Part shown: in pieces, positions 25,622 through 33,862 of the stretch
Layout: each line of letters starts with the position of its first letter
Numbering within the stretch: the first letter of the stretch is position 1
Assembly: GCA_963817945.1 (NCBI GenBank)
Contig: CAWFQH010000002.1
Coordinates: forward strand, 223,197 to 287,196
Length of the DNA: 64,000 nucleotides
Direction: 5' to 3'
DNA from: VRUE01 sp963817945
GTDB lineage: Bacteria; Actinomycetota; Thermoleophilia; Solirubrobacterales; 70-9
The notes under the pieces: model-generated
What the model was told of the DNA's origin: nothing
The model's input: only the letters and a program-made list of their open reading frames with translations
Database searches by the model: none
Translations under genes and position numbers: made by a program

Positions 25622-26252
25622 CACGATCTCCGTTCCCGCCCGCCCGCCCCACATCGCCCGCCAGCGGCCGCTTCGCCAGCGCCTTCTCCGGCAGCACCTC
25701 GCCGTCGGCAAGAAGCTGCTCGATCGCGGTTGCCGCATCCGACGGCTGCAGTGGGCCGTAGTAGCGCTCGTCGATCGAGGCCATCGGCGCGATGTCGCAG
25801 GCCCCCAAGCACTCGAAGCCGCTGACGAAGACATTCCCCTGGGACTCTGCGGCGTTACGAAACGCGTCGAGCAGCTCGTCGGCCCCCCGCATCCAGCAGC
25901 TGATGTTGGTGCAGACATGAACCTGGTGCTCACCCACCGGCGAGGTGTGGAGCAGGTCATAGAAGCTCGCGACCGACTCCAGGTAGGCCGGCGTCACGCG
26001 CATCACCGCCGCCGCTTGGCGGATTCCCTCCGGCGTGCACCAGCCGTAGCGGCGCTGCACTGCCCACAGCGCCGGGATCGAAGCCGAGCGCCGGTCGGGA
26101 TAGCGGGACATCCGCTCCTCGATCTCCGCCCGCAGGTCCTCGGGACAGTCGACCTCGTGCAGCTCCGGGATCCCCTCCGGCAAGCGCTCCGGAACCCGGC
26201 CTTCCTCGATGGCCGGGTCGACCGGCAGTCCCGGCCGCACCTCGGCGCTCAC
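25614..26252 (-). CDS. nuoE: NADH-quinone oxidoreductase subunit E
   Basis: This 212-residue thioredoxin-like subunit holds the [2Fe-2S] cluster N1a, with cysteines in VCTNISCWMRG and ECLGACDIAP. ALWAVQRRYGWCTPEGIRQAAAVM is the usual helical N-terminal region. GTG 26252 overlaps the nuoD stop (GTGA). The C-terminal 25 residues are a variable tail. Confidence 0.95.
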   Translation of the reverse strand: MSAEVRPGLPVDPAIEEGRVPERLPEGIPELHEVDCPEDLRAEIEERMSRYPDRRSASIPALWAVQRRYGWCTPEGIRQAAAVMRVTPAYLESVASFYDLLHTSPVGEHQVHVCTNISCWMRGADELLDAFRNAAESQGNVFVSGFECLGACDIAPMASIDERYYGPLQPSDAATAIEQLLADGEVLPEKALAKRPLAGDVGRAGGNGDRDA

Positions 26253-27454
26253 CTGTCGACCCCCCCGAGGATCGGGTCCAGCATCCCTAGGCTGGCGATC
26301 ATGTCGGCGACGTAAGTGCCGACCGACATGTCCCGGAAGGCCTGCAGGTTGACGAAGGAGGGGTCCCGGTAGTGGACTCGCGCCGGCTTCGCCGAGCCGT
26401 CGGCGACGACGAAGCAGCCCAGCTCGCCGCGCGGCGACTCGATCGAGTAGTAGATCTCGCCGGGCGGCACCCGGTAGCCCTCGGTGACCAGCTTGAAGTG
26501 GTGGATCAGCGACTCCATCGAGGTCGAGAGCTCCGAGCGCGGTGGCAGCACGTACTTGCGGTCGTCGGCGATGTGCGGGCCTTCCGGCAGCCCGTCCAGC
26601 GCCTGCTCGACGATTCGCACCGACTCGACCATCTCCGCCAGCCGCACCCGGTAGCGGTCGTAGTTGTCGCCGACCGTGCCGACCGGGACCTTGAACTCGA
26701 CGTCGGGATAGGCGAGGTAGTCGAAGACCTTGCGCAGATCCCACGGCTCGCCGGCGGCGCGCAGCAGCGGCCCGGTCACGCCCAGCTCGAGCAGGCGCTC
26801 GCGCGGCACCACGCCCACGCCCTTGGTGCGCGACAGGAAGACCTCGTTGCGGTCGAGCAGATCCTGGTACTGGCCGACCCGCACCGGCATATCGGCGATG
26901 AACTCGCGCAGCTTCGCCTCGAAGCCGAGCGGGATGTCCTCGACGACGCCGCCGACCTGGAAGTAGCGCGTGTGCATGCGCTGCCCGGTCGCCATCTCGA
27001 ACAGATCGAGGATCTTGTCGCGCTCGCGGAAGCAGTACCAGAGCATTGAGATCGCGCCGAGGTCGAGCGCGGTCGTCCCGAGCCAGACCAGGTGCGAGTG
27101 GATCCGGTTCAGCTCGAGGAAGATCGTCCGCAGGTACTTGGCCCGCGGCGGGATCTCGAGGTCGACCATCCGCTCGACCGCGCCGCAGAAGGCCTCCATC
27201 TGGAAGAAGTAGGAGACGTAGTCCATCCGCTCGACGAAGGGGATGACTTTCCAGTACGCCTGCGTCTCGCAGGACTTTTCGATCCCGGTATGGACGTAGC
27301 CGATCAACGGCTTCAGCTCGCGCACGACCTCGCCTTCGAGGTCGACGACGAGCCTCAGCACTCCATGGGTAGCTGGATGGTGGGGGCCGATGTTGATGGT
27401 CATGACCTCGGTGTCGAGGTCGCCCGTCTCTGGTTGCGTGCCTAGCTCAGCCAT
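26249..27454 (-). CDS. nuoD: NADH-quinone oxidoreductase subunit D
   Basis: This 401-residue subunit derives from the large subunit of NiFe hydrogenases and forms part of the quinone site. NIGPHHPATHGVLRLV (quinone-binding His), YVHTGIEKSCETQAYW and YSIESPRGELGCFVVADGSAKPARVHYRDPSFVNLQ-type C-terminal sequence are intact. Its ATG lies within the end of nuoC (8-base overlap). Confidence 0.96.
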   Translation of the reverse strand: MAELGTQPETGDLDTEVMTINIGPHHPATHGVLRLVVDLEGEVVRELKPLIGYVHTGIEKSCETQAYWKVIPFVERMDYVSYFFQMEAFCGAVERMVDLEIPPRAKYLRTIFLELNRIHSHLVWLGTTALDLGAISMLWYCFRERDKILDLFEMATGQRMHTRYFQVGGVVEDIPLGFEAKLREFIADMPVRVGQYQDLLDRNEVFLSRTKGVGVVPRERLLELGVTGPLLRAAGEPWDLRKVFDYLAYPDVEFKVPVGTVGDNYDRYRVRLAEMVESVRIVEQALDGLPEGPHIADDRKYVLPPRSELSTSMESLIHHFKLVTEGYRVPPGEIYYSIESPRGELGCFVVADGSAKPARVHYRDPSFVNLQAFRDMSVGTYVADMIASLGMLDPILGGVDR

Positions 27455-28043
27455 AGTTCCGCTCGTTGTAGGTGAAGGTGACCGGCTCGCCGCCGACCGG
27501 GAAGTCGCGCCGCTGAGGCCAACCGACGTACTCGTCCGGCAGCAGAATCCGGGTCAGATCGGGGTGCCCCCGAAACACGATCCCGAAGAAGTCGAAGACT
27601 TCGCGCTCCTGGAAATCGGCGGTGGGGAAGAGGTCGACGCAACTGTCGATTTCCGGGAGCGCTCCGGCCGCGGGTCCTGTCGCGGGGGCAGGGGGGCCTG
27701 CGGGCGAGGGCGTCCTCGACCCCCCTGCCCCCACGCCACCCGCGGAGGAGGGGTCGTCCAGCATCGCCTTGACGCGCAGCCGCTCCACGCGATCGCGGTT
27801 CAAGAGCTCGTAGTGCACTCCGAAGCGCGGGGAGCTTGGAAGGTAGTCGGCCGCGTGGAGGCTGGATAGGAAGCGGTATTCCTGGCCCGGGGCGTCATGC
27901 AGCCAAGTGAGGACGGCGATGATCTGGGCCGGATCGACGACGAGGGCCGCCTGCCCGCGATCGAAGCCGGTGTCCTGCACGGCGCCGGGGTGGTCCTGCT
28001 CGATCTCCCCTCGGATCAGCTCCAGCCCGGGCGCGTCAGGCAC
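27447..28043 (-). CDS. nuoC: NADH-quinone oxidoreductase subunit C, with in-frame repeat insertion
   Basis: This 198-residue subunit (30-kDa family) shows the conserved block PTADFQEREVFDFFGI and GHPDLTRILLPDEY with GWPQRRDFPVGG. Between VKAMLDD and the conserved LPEIDSCVDLFPTADF part lies a Gly/Ala/Pro-rich insertion of about 30 residues, encoded by a palindromic repeat, absent from ordinary NuoC. The GTG start at 28043 overlaps nuoB by eight bases. Confidence 0.93.
   Translation of the reverse strand: MPDAPGLELIRGEIEQDHPGAVQDTGFDRGQAALVVDPAQIIAVLTWLHDAPGQEYRFLSSLHAADYLPSSPRFGVHYELLNRDRVERLRVKAMLDDPSSAGGVGAGGSRTPSPAGPPAPATGPAAGALPEIDSCVDLFPTADFQEREVFDFFGIVFRGHPDLTRILLPDEYVGWPQRRDFPVGGEPVTFTYNERNYG
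27668..27745. repeat. Palindromic GC-rich repeat, family 2, copy in nuoC
   Basis: This 78-base element begins CCGCGGGTCCTGTCGCGG and ends CCACGCCACCCGCGG, exactly the ends found at 51755-51849. Inner arms GGGGGCAGGGGGG and CCCCCCTGCCCCC are complementary. In nuoC it is read through in frame as a Gly/Ala/Pro-rich linker. The two copies share their ends but not their middles. Confidence 0.7.
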
Positions 28044-28740
28044 GGGCCAGCTCCCGCGCCTCTTCGTAGGCCGCCGCCGCCTCGGGGCTCGGTTCGCTGC
28101 GCGGCCCACCCCGCGCCCACTCCTCGGTGCCGGCGGCCTTGTAACGCTGGCGCCAGCCCTGGTCGGGATTGCCCTGGATCTTGTGCTGCAGCTTGTTGAA
28201 GCCGTAGAGAACAGCCTCCGGTCGCGGCGGGCAGCCGGGAACGTGGATGTCGATCGGCATGAACTTGTCGGCCCCCTGGACGACCGCGTAGTTGGAGAAC
28301 ATGCCACCGCTGGAGGAGCAGGCGCCCATCGAGATCGCCCATTTCGGCTCCAGCATCTGGTCGTAGAGGCGGCGGATGATCGGCGCCATCTTGATCGAGA
28401 CGCGGCCCGAGAGGATGATCAGGTCCGCCTGACGCGGTGAGGCACGCCCGGCCTCCGCGCCGAAGCGGGCGATGTCGTATCGGGCCGTAACCGCCGCCAT
28501 CGGTATTCCCTCGATCGCACAACAGGCGAGGCCGAAGGTGAGCGGGAAGATCGAGTTGGAGCGCGCCCAGCCAAGCATCTTCTCGAAGTTCGTCATCACG
28601 ACTTTTTCCTCGACGTAGCGCTCCAGCTCCTCTCCCTCGAGGTCACCGCGGAGCATGTCGCGGGCGCGCAGCTGACGCTGCCGCATCGTCTGTCGCTCCA
28701 CCGCCAGCTCGTCGCCGGCCCGCTCCCGCTTCACCTCCAA
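28036..28740 (-). CDS. nuoB: NADH-quinone oxidoreductase subunit B
   Basis: This 234-residue subunit ligates cluster N2, the last Fe-S centre before quinone, through C73-C74 (LACCAIEG), C141 (GACSSSGGM) and C169 (VPGCPPRPEA). It is longer than the usual 160-180 residues, with a charged N-terminal extension of about 45 residues and a C-terminal one of about 30. The ATG overlaps nuoA by ten bases. Confidence 0.96.
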   Translation of the reverse strand: MEVKRERAGDELAVERQTMRQRQLRARDMLRGDLEGEELERYVEEKVVMTNFEKMLGWARSNSIFPLTFGLACCAIEGIPMAAVTARYDIARFGAEAGRASPRQADLIILSGRVSIKMAPIIRRLYDQMLEPKWAISMGACSSSGGMFSNYAVVQGADKFMPIDIHVPGCPPRPEAVLYGFNKLQHKIQGNPDQGWRQRYKAAGTEEWARGGPRSEPSPEAAAAYEEARELARA

Positions 28741-29108
28741 TCCAGTGCCCCCTTACGCCACACGTAGATGAAAGCGACGAGGAGCAGGACGACGAAGACG
28801 ACCAGCTCGCCGAGCACGAAGAGGCTGTCGGCGTCCTTCAGGATCACCCCGATGGGGTAGAGGAAGACGACCTCGATGTCGAAGAGGATGAAGAGCATCG
28901 CGATCAGGTAGAAGCTGACGCCGAAGCGCAGCCCGTGCGAAGCGCTGACGGGGATTCCGGACTCGTACGGCTCCCGCTGGCGGCGGCTCGCCACCGTTCC
29001 TCGCTGCGGCCGCTTCGGTCCGAGCACGTGGTTGAGCAGCACGAAGGCCGTGCCCACGATCAGGCCCAGGAAGGCGAAGACGAGTATCGGCAGATAGCTG
29101 CTCAGCAT
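28731..29108 (-). CDS. nuoA: NADH-quinone oxidoreductase subunit A
   Basis: This 125-residue, three-helix subunit is the first gene of the operon. KRPQRGTVASRRQREPYESGIP is the family's loop (here with Ser where many have the switching Cys), and FDIEVVFLYPIGVI is the conserved second helix. The ATG is at 29108, and 183 bases of divergent intergenic DNA lie upstream, where the operon promoter must be. Confidence 0.94.
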   Translation of the reverse strand: MLSSYLPILVFAFLGLIVGTAFVLLNHVLGPKRPQRGTVASRRQREPYESGIPVSASHGLRFGVSFYLIAMLFILFDIEVVFLYPIGVILKDADSLFVLGELVVFVVLLLVAFIYVWRKGALDWR

Positions 29109-29291
29109 GGGAGGGGTGGGGCGCCGACGCTGCCGGGTCCTTTCAGCTACCCGGCCGGGACCGCGCCGCAGCCGCTGTTATACACCGACATTGTGACAAC
29201 TTGCTACATAGTGCTTTTCCGCATCAGCAAGCGGAATCCCGACCCCTTCGGGAGGAAATAGGACCGTGTCCTCAGGGGAGGGGTAAGGCTC
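29109..29291. promoter_or_regulatory. Divergent promoter region of the nuo operon
   Basis: These 183 bases separate nuoA from a divergent membrane-protein gene. The part around 29175-29230 is clearly richer in A/T than its surroundings, as expected for promoters, with TATAAC on the minus strand near 29180. I see no convincing -35 with correct spacing. TTGTGACAA at 29191-29199 is a short palindrome, but not a full Rex-type operator. Confidence 0.45.
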
Positions 29292-29726
29292 ATGCCAGAG
29301 GTCCATTTGGGCGTCGGCGTCGCGCTGATCTCACTCAACCTGCTTGCCTTCGCCGTCGGCGGCATCGCCTGGCTGCGCGACCGGCCCTCCGTCCCCTTCT
29401 GGTACCTGCTGCGGGCGGCCCAAGTCGCCGTCTTCCTGCAGGCACTCCTCGGCGGCTTGCTGGTCTTCGGCGGCCGCGAAGCGACCAGCGACATCCATTA
29501 CCTCTACGGCATCCTGCCCCTCGTCGTCTCCTTCCTCGCCGAGGGCGCCCGCGCCGGCGCCGCCGAACGAGAGCTCGGTGACCTCGATTTCGAATCCCTC
29601 TCCGGCGACCAACAGCAATCCCTTGCGATGGCAATCGTCCGCCGCGAGATGGGCATCATGGCCGTCAGCTGCGGCGTCATCCTCTTCCTCGGCCTGCGTG
29701 CCGCCGCCAGCAGCTCGGCCTTCTAA
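29292..29726 (+). CDS. Four-helix membrane protein of unknown function
   Basis: This 144-residue protein has helices at about 4-27, 38-60, 68-87 and 120-138. The loop before the last helix is acidic (ERELGDLDFESLSGDQQ). I do not recognise the family. Its start lies across the shared promoter region from nuoA, so co-regulation with respiration is possible but not shown. Confidence 0.65.
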   Translation: MPEVHLGVGVALISLNLLAFAVGGIAWLRDRPSVPFWYLLRAAQVAVFLQALLGGLLVFGGREATSDIHYLYGILPLVVSFLAEGARAGAAERELGDLDFESLSGDQQQSLAMAIVRREMGIMAVSCGVILFLGLRAAASSSAF

Positions 29727-29729
29727 CGC

Positions 29730-30161
29730 TCAGCCGCTCGACTGTCGGTCCAGGCCGACCTGGATCGCGGCGACGGCGGCGAAGACGATGCCGGTGGCGA
29801 TGTGGAAGATGCCGTCGGCCGAGTTGTTGGGGAAGGTGAAAACCCAGGCCGGCTGGGTATCGAAGAGCGCCCAGATGCCCGTGGCGACCAGGGCGACGGC
29901 GACGTAGATCGCGTAGTAGAGAGCCCACCTCGGCCGTAAAGCGAAGTAGAAGGCGGGCAGGAAGAGGAGAAAGCCCGAGAGGGCGTGGACGCCGTTGAAG
30001 TCGACCCCGAGCACGCGCTCGGTGACCGCGTCCTCGCCGAAGTCGATGCTCGGCTCGGCGATCAGCCCCGCGGTGGCCCACAGCAGTTGCAGCGCGGCCA
30101 GCACGACGATCGCCTTCTGGGCGAACGTCCAGGGCTCCCGCGTGGCCGCAGCCGCCTCCAT
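29730..30161 (-). CDS. DUF4383-like membrane protein
   Basis: This 143-residue protein has four helices. The combination GVDFNGVHALSGFLLFLPAF, RWALYYAIYVAVAL and SADGIFHIATGIVFA resembles the DUF4383 family of actinobacterial membrane proteins, where a conserved His ends helix 4. Function unknown. ATG 30161 is chosen because family members start just before the first helix; GTG/ATG codons up to 30209 are possible. It is convergent with the previous gene, 3 bases apart. Confidence 0.7.
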   Translation of the reverse strand: MEAAAATREPWTFAQKAIVVLAALQLLWATAGLIAEPSIDFGEDAVTERVLGVDFNGVHALSGFLLFLPAFYFALRPRWALYYAIYVAVALVATGIWALFDTQPAWVFTFPNNSADGIFHIATGIVFAAVAAIQVGLDRQSSG

Positions 30162-30225
30162 CGACGGGCAGCGTACTCCTCCACCCACGGCCTCGATTCG
30201 GGATCGCATTCAAGGGGGAATGGGT

Positions 30226-30477
30226 ATGAAACCGGGAGTGGCAAAGGAGGCGCTGCTGATGGTCCCGAGGATGAAGCCGGTCGAATCGAGCAGCGTGGCT
30301 GCGATCGGCTACGACGAGCGCACGCGAAGGCTCTTCGTCAGGTTCCGGACGTCGCCGCGCATCTACGTGTACTCCGGCGTCTCGTCACGGGTGTTCGCGG
30401 AGCTCGAGCGAGCGGGGTCGACAGGGCGCTTTGTCAACGCGGTGGTCAAGCCCAACTACCCGGTGCACAAGCTCTAG
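30226..30477 (+). CDS. KTSC-domain protein
   Basis: This 83-residue protein contains a KTSC domain: VESSSVAAIGYDERTRRLFVRF, then YVYSGVSSRVFAELERA and TGRFVNAVVKPNYPVHKL. These small domains are common in bacteria and sometimes fused to lysyl-tRNA synthetase-like or phage proteins; their role is uncertain. ATG 30226 is preceded by GGGGGA at a good distance. Confidence 0.8.
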   Translation: MKPGVAKEALLMVPRMKPVESSSVAAIGYDERTRRLFVRFRTSPRIYVYSGVSSRVFAELERAGSTGRFVNAVVKPNYPVHKL

Positions 30478-30492
30478 ATCGGAATGGCAGCG

Positions 30493-30969
30493 TCAGCCCA
30501 GCGGCCGGTACTCGCCGCCGTGGAAGACGAGCGGGTCGCCCTCCGCGGTCTCCAGGTCGCAGACCTCGCCGGTGACGATCACGTGGTCGCCACCGGCGAT
30601 CACGTCGCGCAGGTCGCAGGCGACCCAGACGAGGGCGCCGTCGATGGAGGGGATGCCGTCGCGCTCGGTCCAGGCGATGCCCTGCCACTTGTCCGCCACC
30701 GGGGCCTTGGTTGCGAAGGCGCGGGCGATCTCCTCCTGGCCCGCGTGCAGGATGCTAATCCCGAAGCGGTTGGCAGCCTGCACCGCGAGCAGCGTGCGCG
30801 AGCCACGGTCGAGGCAGGCGAGCATCAGCATCGGCTCGATCGAGAGCGAGGAGACCGCGTTGGCGGTCGCGCCCGCCGGCCCGTCGGGCCCGGCTGCACT
30901 GACGACGGTCACCCCCGTGGGCAGTGCCGCCATCGCGCTGCGGAAGCTGGCCGGGTCGGGGGCGCTCAC
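30493..30969 (-). CDS. Flavin reductase-like (FMN-binding split barrel) protein
   Basis: This 158-residue protein is of the flavin reductase family that supplies reduced FMN/FAD to partner monooxygenases. FRSAMAALPTGVTVVSA is the start signature, ATANAVSSLSIEPMLMLACLDRGSRT the flavin-binding part, and GGDHVIVTGEV with PLVFHGGEYRPL the end. No monooxygenase is adjacent, so the partner is unknown. The start is GTG. Confidence 0.88.
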   Translation of the reverse strand: MSAPDPASFRSAMAALPTGVTVVSAAGPDGPAGATANAVSSLSIEPMLMLACLDRGSRTLLAVQAANRFGISILHAGQEEIARAFATKAPVADKWQGIAWTERDGIPSIDGALVWVACDLRDVIAGGDHVIVTGEVCDLETAEGDPLVFHGGEYRPLG

Positions 30970-31035
30970 CGCGTCCGCCCGGCGCGCGGGGTCGTGGGAT
31001 CAGCCATCTAAGCCAGACAATATGATCCTCGCCGC

Positions 31036-31437
31036 GTGCGACCTGGGGTCTTAGCCATAGCACTCGCCATCGCGGCCGCCCTCGCGCTTGCTGCCTGCGG
31101 CTTCGGCGAGGAAGGGATCTCCCTCTCCGAGGAGGACCCCGACTACAACGGCGCCGTCATCTTCGCCACCCACTGCTCTGGCTGCCACACGCTGAGCGCC
31201 GCCGGCACGCAGGGGACCGGCAACCGCAGCACTCGCACCCAGGGCCCGAACCTCGACCAGCGGACCGAGACCTATGAGGACGCCCTCTTCGCGATCCAGA
31301 ACGGCGGCTTCTCCGGCGCGATCATGCCCCAGAACATCGTCGTCGGCGAGGAAGCCGAAGTCCTGGCTCGCTTCGTCGCCAAGTACGCCGGCCAGGACGC
31401 CGAAGAATCGCCCCGGCCCGGCCAGCCGGCGCCCTAA
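31036..31437 (+). CDS. Lipoprotein class I cytochrome c
   Basis: This 133-residue protein has a lipoprotein signal (hydrophobic stretch then LAAC, with Cys21 as the lipidated residue) and one c-type haem site, C47-S-G-C50-H51. Met97 in AIMPQN is the likely distal ligand. It should be anchored to the outer face of the membrane and shuttle electrons, for example to a terminal oxidase. The start is GTG. serS follows after 10 bases, an unexpected operon partner. Confidence 0.88.
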   Translation: MRPGVLAIALAIAAALALAACGFGEEGISLSEEDPDYNGAVIFATHCSGCHTLSAAGTQGTGNRSTRTQGPNLDQRTETYEDALFAIQNGGFSGAIMPQNIVVGEEAEVLARFVAKYAGQDAEESPRPGQPAP

Positions 31438-31447
31438 TCCCCTGCCG

Positions 31448-32719
31448 ATGCTGGACCTGAAGCTGATCCGCTCCGAGCCCGAGCGGATCAAGGCGGCGCT
31501 CGCCCGCCGCGGGGCCGCCGCGCAAGTGGAGGAGCTGCTCGCCCTCGACGCCCGCCGTCGCGAGCTGCTGCCGGAGATCGAGGGCGCGCAGGCCGAGCGC
31601 AAGGCGCTCTCGAAGCGGATCGGGGACGCCAGGCAGCAAGGCGGTGACGCGGCCGAGGAGGTGGCGCAGGTGCAGGCGCTGAAGGAGACAATCGAGGCCG
31701 GCAAGGCGGAGCTCGCGAGTGTCGAGAGTGACCTCAAGCGAGTCGCCGACACCCTCCCCAACTTGCCCGACCCAGACGCTCCCGAGGGGATGAGCGAGGA
31801 GGACGCGGTCGTCCTGCGCGAGGTTGGCGATCCGCCCAGCTTCGACTTCGAGCCGCGCGACCATCTCGAGATCGGCACCGAACTGGGCCTGATCGAGATG
31901 GAGGCGGCGGCGCGGCTCGCGGGCTCGCGCTTCGCCTATCTGAAGGGCGACCTGGTCCTGCTTGAGCTGGCGCTCGTTCGCTTTGCGATCGAGCTCGTCC
32001 GCGGCGAGGGTCACGAACCGGTCGTGCCGCCCGTGCTCGTCCGTAGGGGCGCTCTTTATGGGACCGGCTTCCTGCCCGGCGACAGCGACCAGATCTACGA
32101 GATCCCCAAGGACCTCCTCTACTTGGTCGGCACCTCGGAGGTCTCGCTCGCCGCCCTCCACGCCGACCAGATCCTCGACGCTGACCAACTGCCGCTGCGC
32201 TACGCCGGCTTCTCCACCTGCTTCCGTCGCGAGGCGGGCGCCGCCGGCCGCGACACGCGCGGCATCTTCCGCGTCCACCAGTTCGACAAGGTCGAGATGT
32301 TCTCGTTCGTCGAGCCCTCCGACTCGGCGGCCGAGCACGAGCGCCTGCTGGCGATCGAGGAGCGCATCCTCGGCGAGCTGGAGATCCCCTACCGCGTCGT
32401 CAACGTCGCCGCTGGCGACCTCGGCGCCCCGGCGGCGAAGAAGTACGACTGCGAGGCGTGGATCCCCAGCCAGGAGCGCTACCGCGAGCTGACCTCCTGC
32501 TCCAACACGACGGACTTCCAGGCACGCCGCCTCGCCTGTAGGTATCGGGCCGCCGACGGCGAATCCCCGCAGGTGGTGCACACCTTGAACGGAACCGCGC
32601 TGGCGGTCGGACGGACGATGATCGCCCTGATCGAGAACCGTCAGGAACGCGACGGGAGTTTCACGCTACCCAATACTTTGCATCGCTACGGCGCCCCTGA
32701 GAAGATCGGGCCGGCATGA
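31448..32719 (+). CDS. serS: Serine--tRNA ligase
   Basis: This 423-residue class II synthetase has the antiparallel coiled-coil N-terminal arm (about residues 25-100) that contacts the tRNA-Ser long arm, motif 2 in FSTCFRREAGAAGRDTRG and motif 3 in LNGTALAVGRTMIALIENRQ. Length and layout are normal. ATG 31448 is chosen because MLDLKLIRSEPE is the canonical start. Its stop overlaps the start of the NarL-type regulator. Confidence 0.97.
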   Translation: MLDLKLIRSEPERIKAALARRGAAAQVEELLALDARRRELLPEIEGAQAERKALSKRIGDARQQGGDAAEEVAQVQALKETIEAGKAELASVESDLKRVADTLPNLPDPDAPEGMSEEDAVVLREVGDPPSFDFEPRDHLEIGTELGLIEMEAAARLAGSRFAYLKGDLVLLELALVRFAIELVRGEGHEPVVPPVLVRRGALYGTGFLPGDSDQIYEIPKDLLYLVGTSEVSLAALHADQILDADQLPLRYAGFSTCFRREAGAAGRDTRGIFRVHQFDKVEMFSFVEPSDSAAEHERLLAIEERILGELEIPYRVVNVAAGDLGAPAAKKYDCEAWIPSQERYRELTSCSNTTDFQARRLACRYRAADGESPQVVHTLNGTALAVGRTMIALIENRQERDGSFTLPNTLHRYGAPEKIGPA

Positions 32720-33369
32720 GCGCAAGCGTGCGGGAGCCTAGGCGGGTGGTCCTCTGCGACGATCACGAGATCGTTCGCGAGGCGATTAAGGGGCGGATGG
32801 CCAACTCCAACGCCCTCCAGATCGTCGGCGAGGCAGCCAACGGCCGCGACGTGGTCGAGGTCGTCAAAGAGCTGGAACCCGACGTCCTCATCATCGACGT
32901 CGAGCTGCCCAAGCGCGACGGCATCGAGGCCACCAAGGAGGTCCTCAAGGTACGGCCGAAAACGAAGATCATCATCTTCACCGCCCACGCCCAGCCCGAC
33001 CTGCTGGCGTTGGCGCTGCGCGCAGGAGCCTCCGGCTACGTGCTCAAGTCCGCGCCCGCCGAGGACATCGCCCGCGCGGTCAAAGCGGTGACCGAGGGCG
33101 GCACCTTCCTCGGCGGCGACTTCGCCGGCGGCAAGCCGTCGGAGGTCGAGAAGCTGCTCGATCTCTCGCCACGGGAGCGCCAGATCCTCGATCTGCTGGC
33201 CGAGGGGTTGCGGGTGAAAGACATCGGCACCCGGCTGGAACTGAGCCCCGCGACCGTCCACACCCACGTCCGCAACGCGATCGCCAAGCTCGAGGTCGAT
33301 ACGCGGACCGAGGCGGTCGCCCTCGCCGTCAGATTCAGCTACCTCGGTGCCGGCGGCACCCTCAAGTAG
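32716..33369 (+). CDS. NarL/FixJ-family response regulator
   Basis: This 217-residue regulator has a receiver domain (D15-D16, phospho-acceptor Asp61 in LIIDVELP, TAH and the KSAPAED lysine) and a LuxR-type helix-turn-helix at about 150-210 (LSPRERQILDLLAEGL, LSPATVHTHVRNAIAKL). It overlaps serS by four bases, an unusual operon partner. No kinase gene is adjacent, so it is an orphan in this window. Targets unknown. Confidence 0.92.
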   Translation: MSASVREPRRVVLCDDHEIVREAIKGRMANSNALQIVGEAANGRDVVEVVKELEPDVLIIDVELPKRDGIEATKEVLKVRPKTKIIIFTAHAQPDLLALALRAGASGYVLKSAPAEDIARAVKAVTEGGTFLGGDFAGGKPSEVEKLLDLSPRERQILDLLAEGLRVKDIGTRLELSPATVHTHVRNAIAKLEVDTRTEAVALAVRFSYLGAGGTLK

Positions 33370-33372
33370 CGC

Positions 33373-33768
33373 TCACTCGCGCTCGAACGAGAGCGCGCAG
33401 CCATTGATGCAGTAGCGCTGTCCCCCACGGTCGGGCGGGCCGTCCTCGAAGACGTGCCCGAGATGGGCGTCGCAGTGCTTGCAGACGACCTCGGTGCGGC
33501 GCATGAAGTGACTGTTGTCCGGTCGCAGCTCGACGTGCTCGAGGTTGACCGGCTCGGTGAAGCTGGGCCATCCCGTTCCCGAGTCGAACTTGGTGTCCGA
33601 GGAGAACAGCTCGGTGCCGCAGCCCACGCAGCGGTACATGCCCTCGCCCTTCTCGTCCCAGTAAGGCCCGGTGAACGCGGGCTCGGTGCCGGCGTTGCGC
33701 GTCACCTCGTACTGCTCGGGCGTCAGTTGCCGGCGCCACTCCTCGTCTGACTTCTTCACCTTGTCCAT
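33373..33768 (-). CDS. msrB: Peptide-methionine (R)-S-oxide reductase
   Basis: This 131-residue enzyme reduces methionine-R-sulfoxide in proteins. Zinc sites CVGC and CKHC, the core SGTGWPSF and HLGHVFEDGP are present, and the catalytic Cys is in RYCINGCAL, where many homologues have RYCINSASL. The extra Cys three residues on might act as a resolving residue. ATG 33768 (MDKVKKSDEEW) is the canonical start. Confidence 0.95.
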   Translation of the reverse strand: MDKVKKSDEEWRRQLTPEQYEVTRNAGTEPAFTGPYWDEKGEGMYRCVGCGTELFSSDTKFDSGTGWPSFTEPVNLEHVELRPDNSHFMRRTEVVCKHCDAHLGHVFEDGPPDRGGQRYCINGCALSFERE

Positions 33769-33783
33769 ATGCCGAAGGGTAGA

Positions 33784-33849
33784 GGGCGACGGGTGCCGGT
33801 TCGGCGGCGCAACAGCGGGGAGGCGCCGGCGAACCGGCACCCGTCGCCC
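33784..33849. repeat. Long inverted repeat between divergent msrB and thioesterase genes
   Basis: Arms 33784-33803 and 33830-33849 are perfectly complementary (20 bp). After one mismatch the pairing continues for six more bases (33805-33810 with 33823-33828), leaving a 12-base loop. It fills most of the 94 bases between the two divergent start codons, so it must lie in promoter or 5' leader sequence and is not a conventional terminator. Confidence 0.75.
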
Positions 33850-33862
33850 ATACGATCGCCCG

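Noticed and set aside
14000..28000. Long plus-strand open frames antisense to the nuo genes (up to about 860 codons)
   Set aside because: These are products of the high GC content; their composition is repetitive Arg/Gly/Asp/His and they mirror conserved nuo codons.
29185..29205. Possible Rex operator (TTGTGACAA) in the nuo promoter region
   Set aside because: The second half-site of the TTGTGAAnnnnTTCACAA pattern is missing, so it is no better than a chance palindrome.
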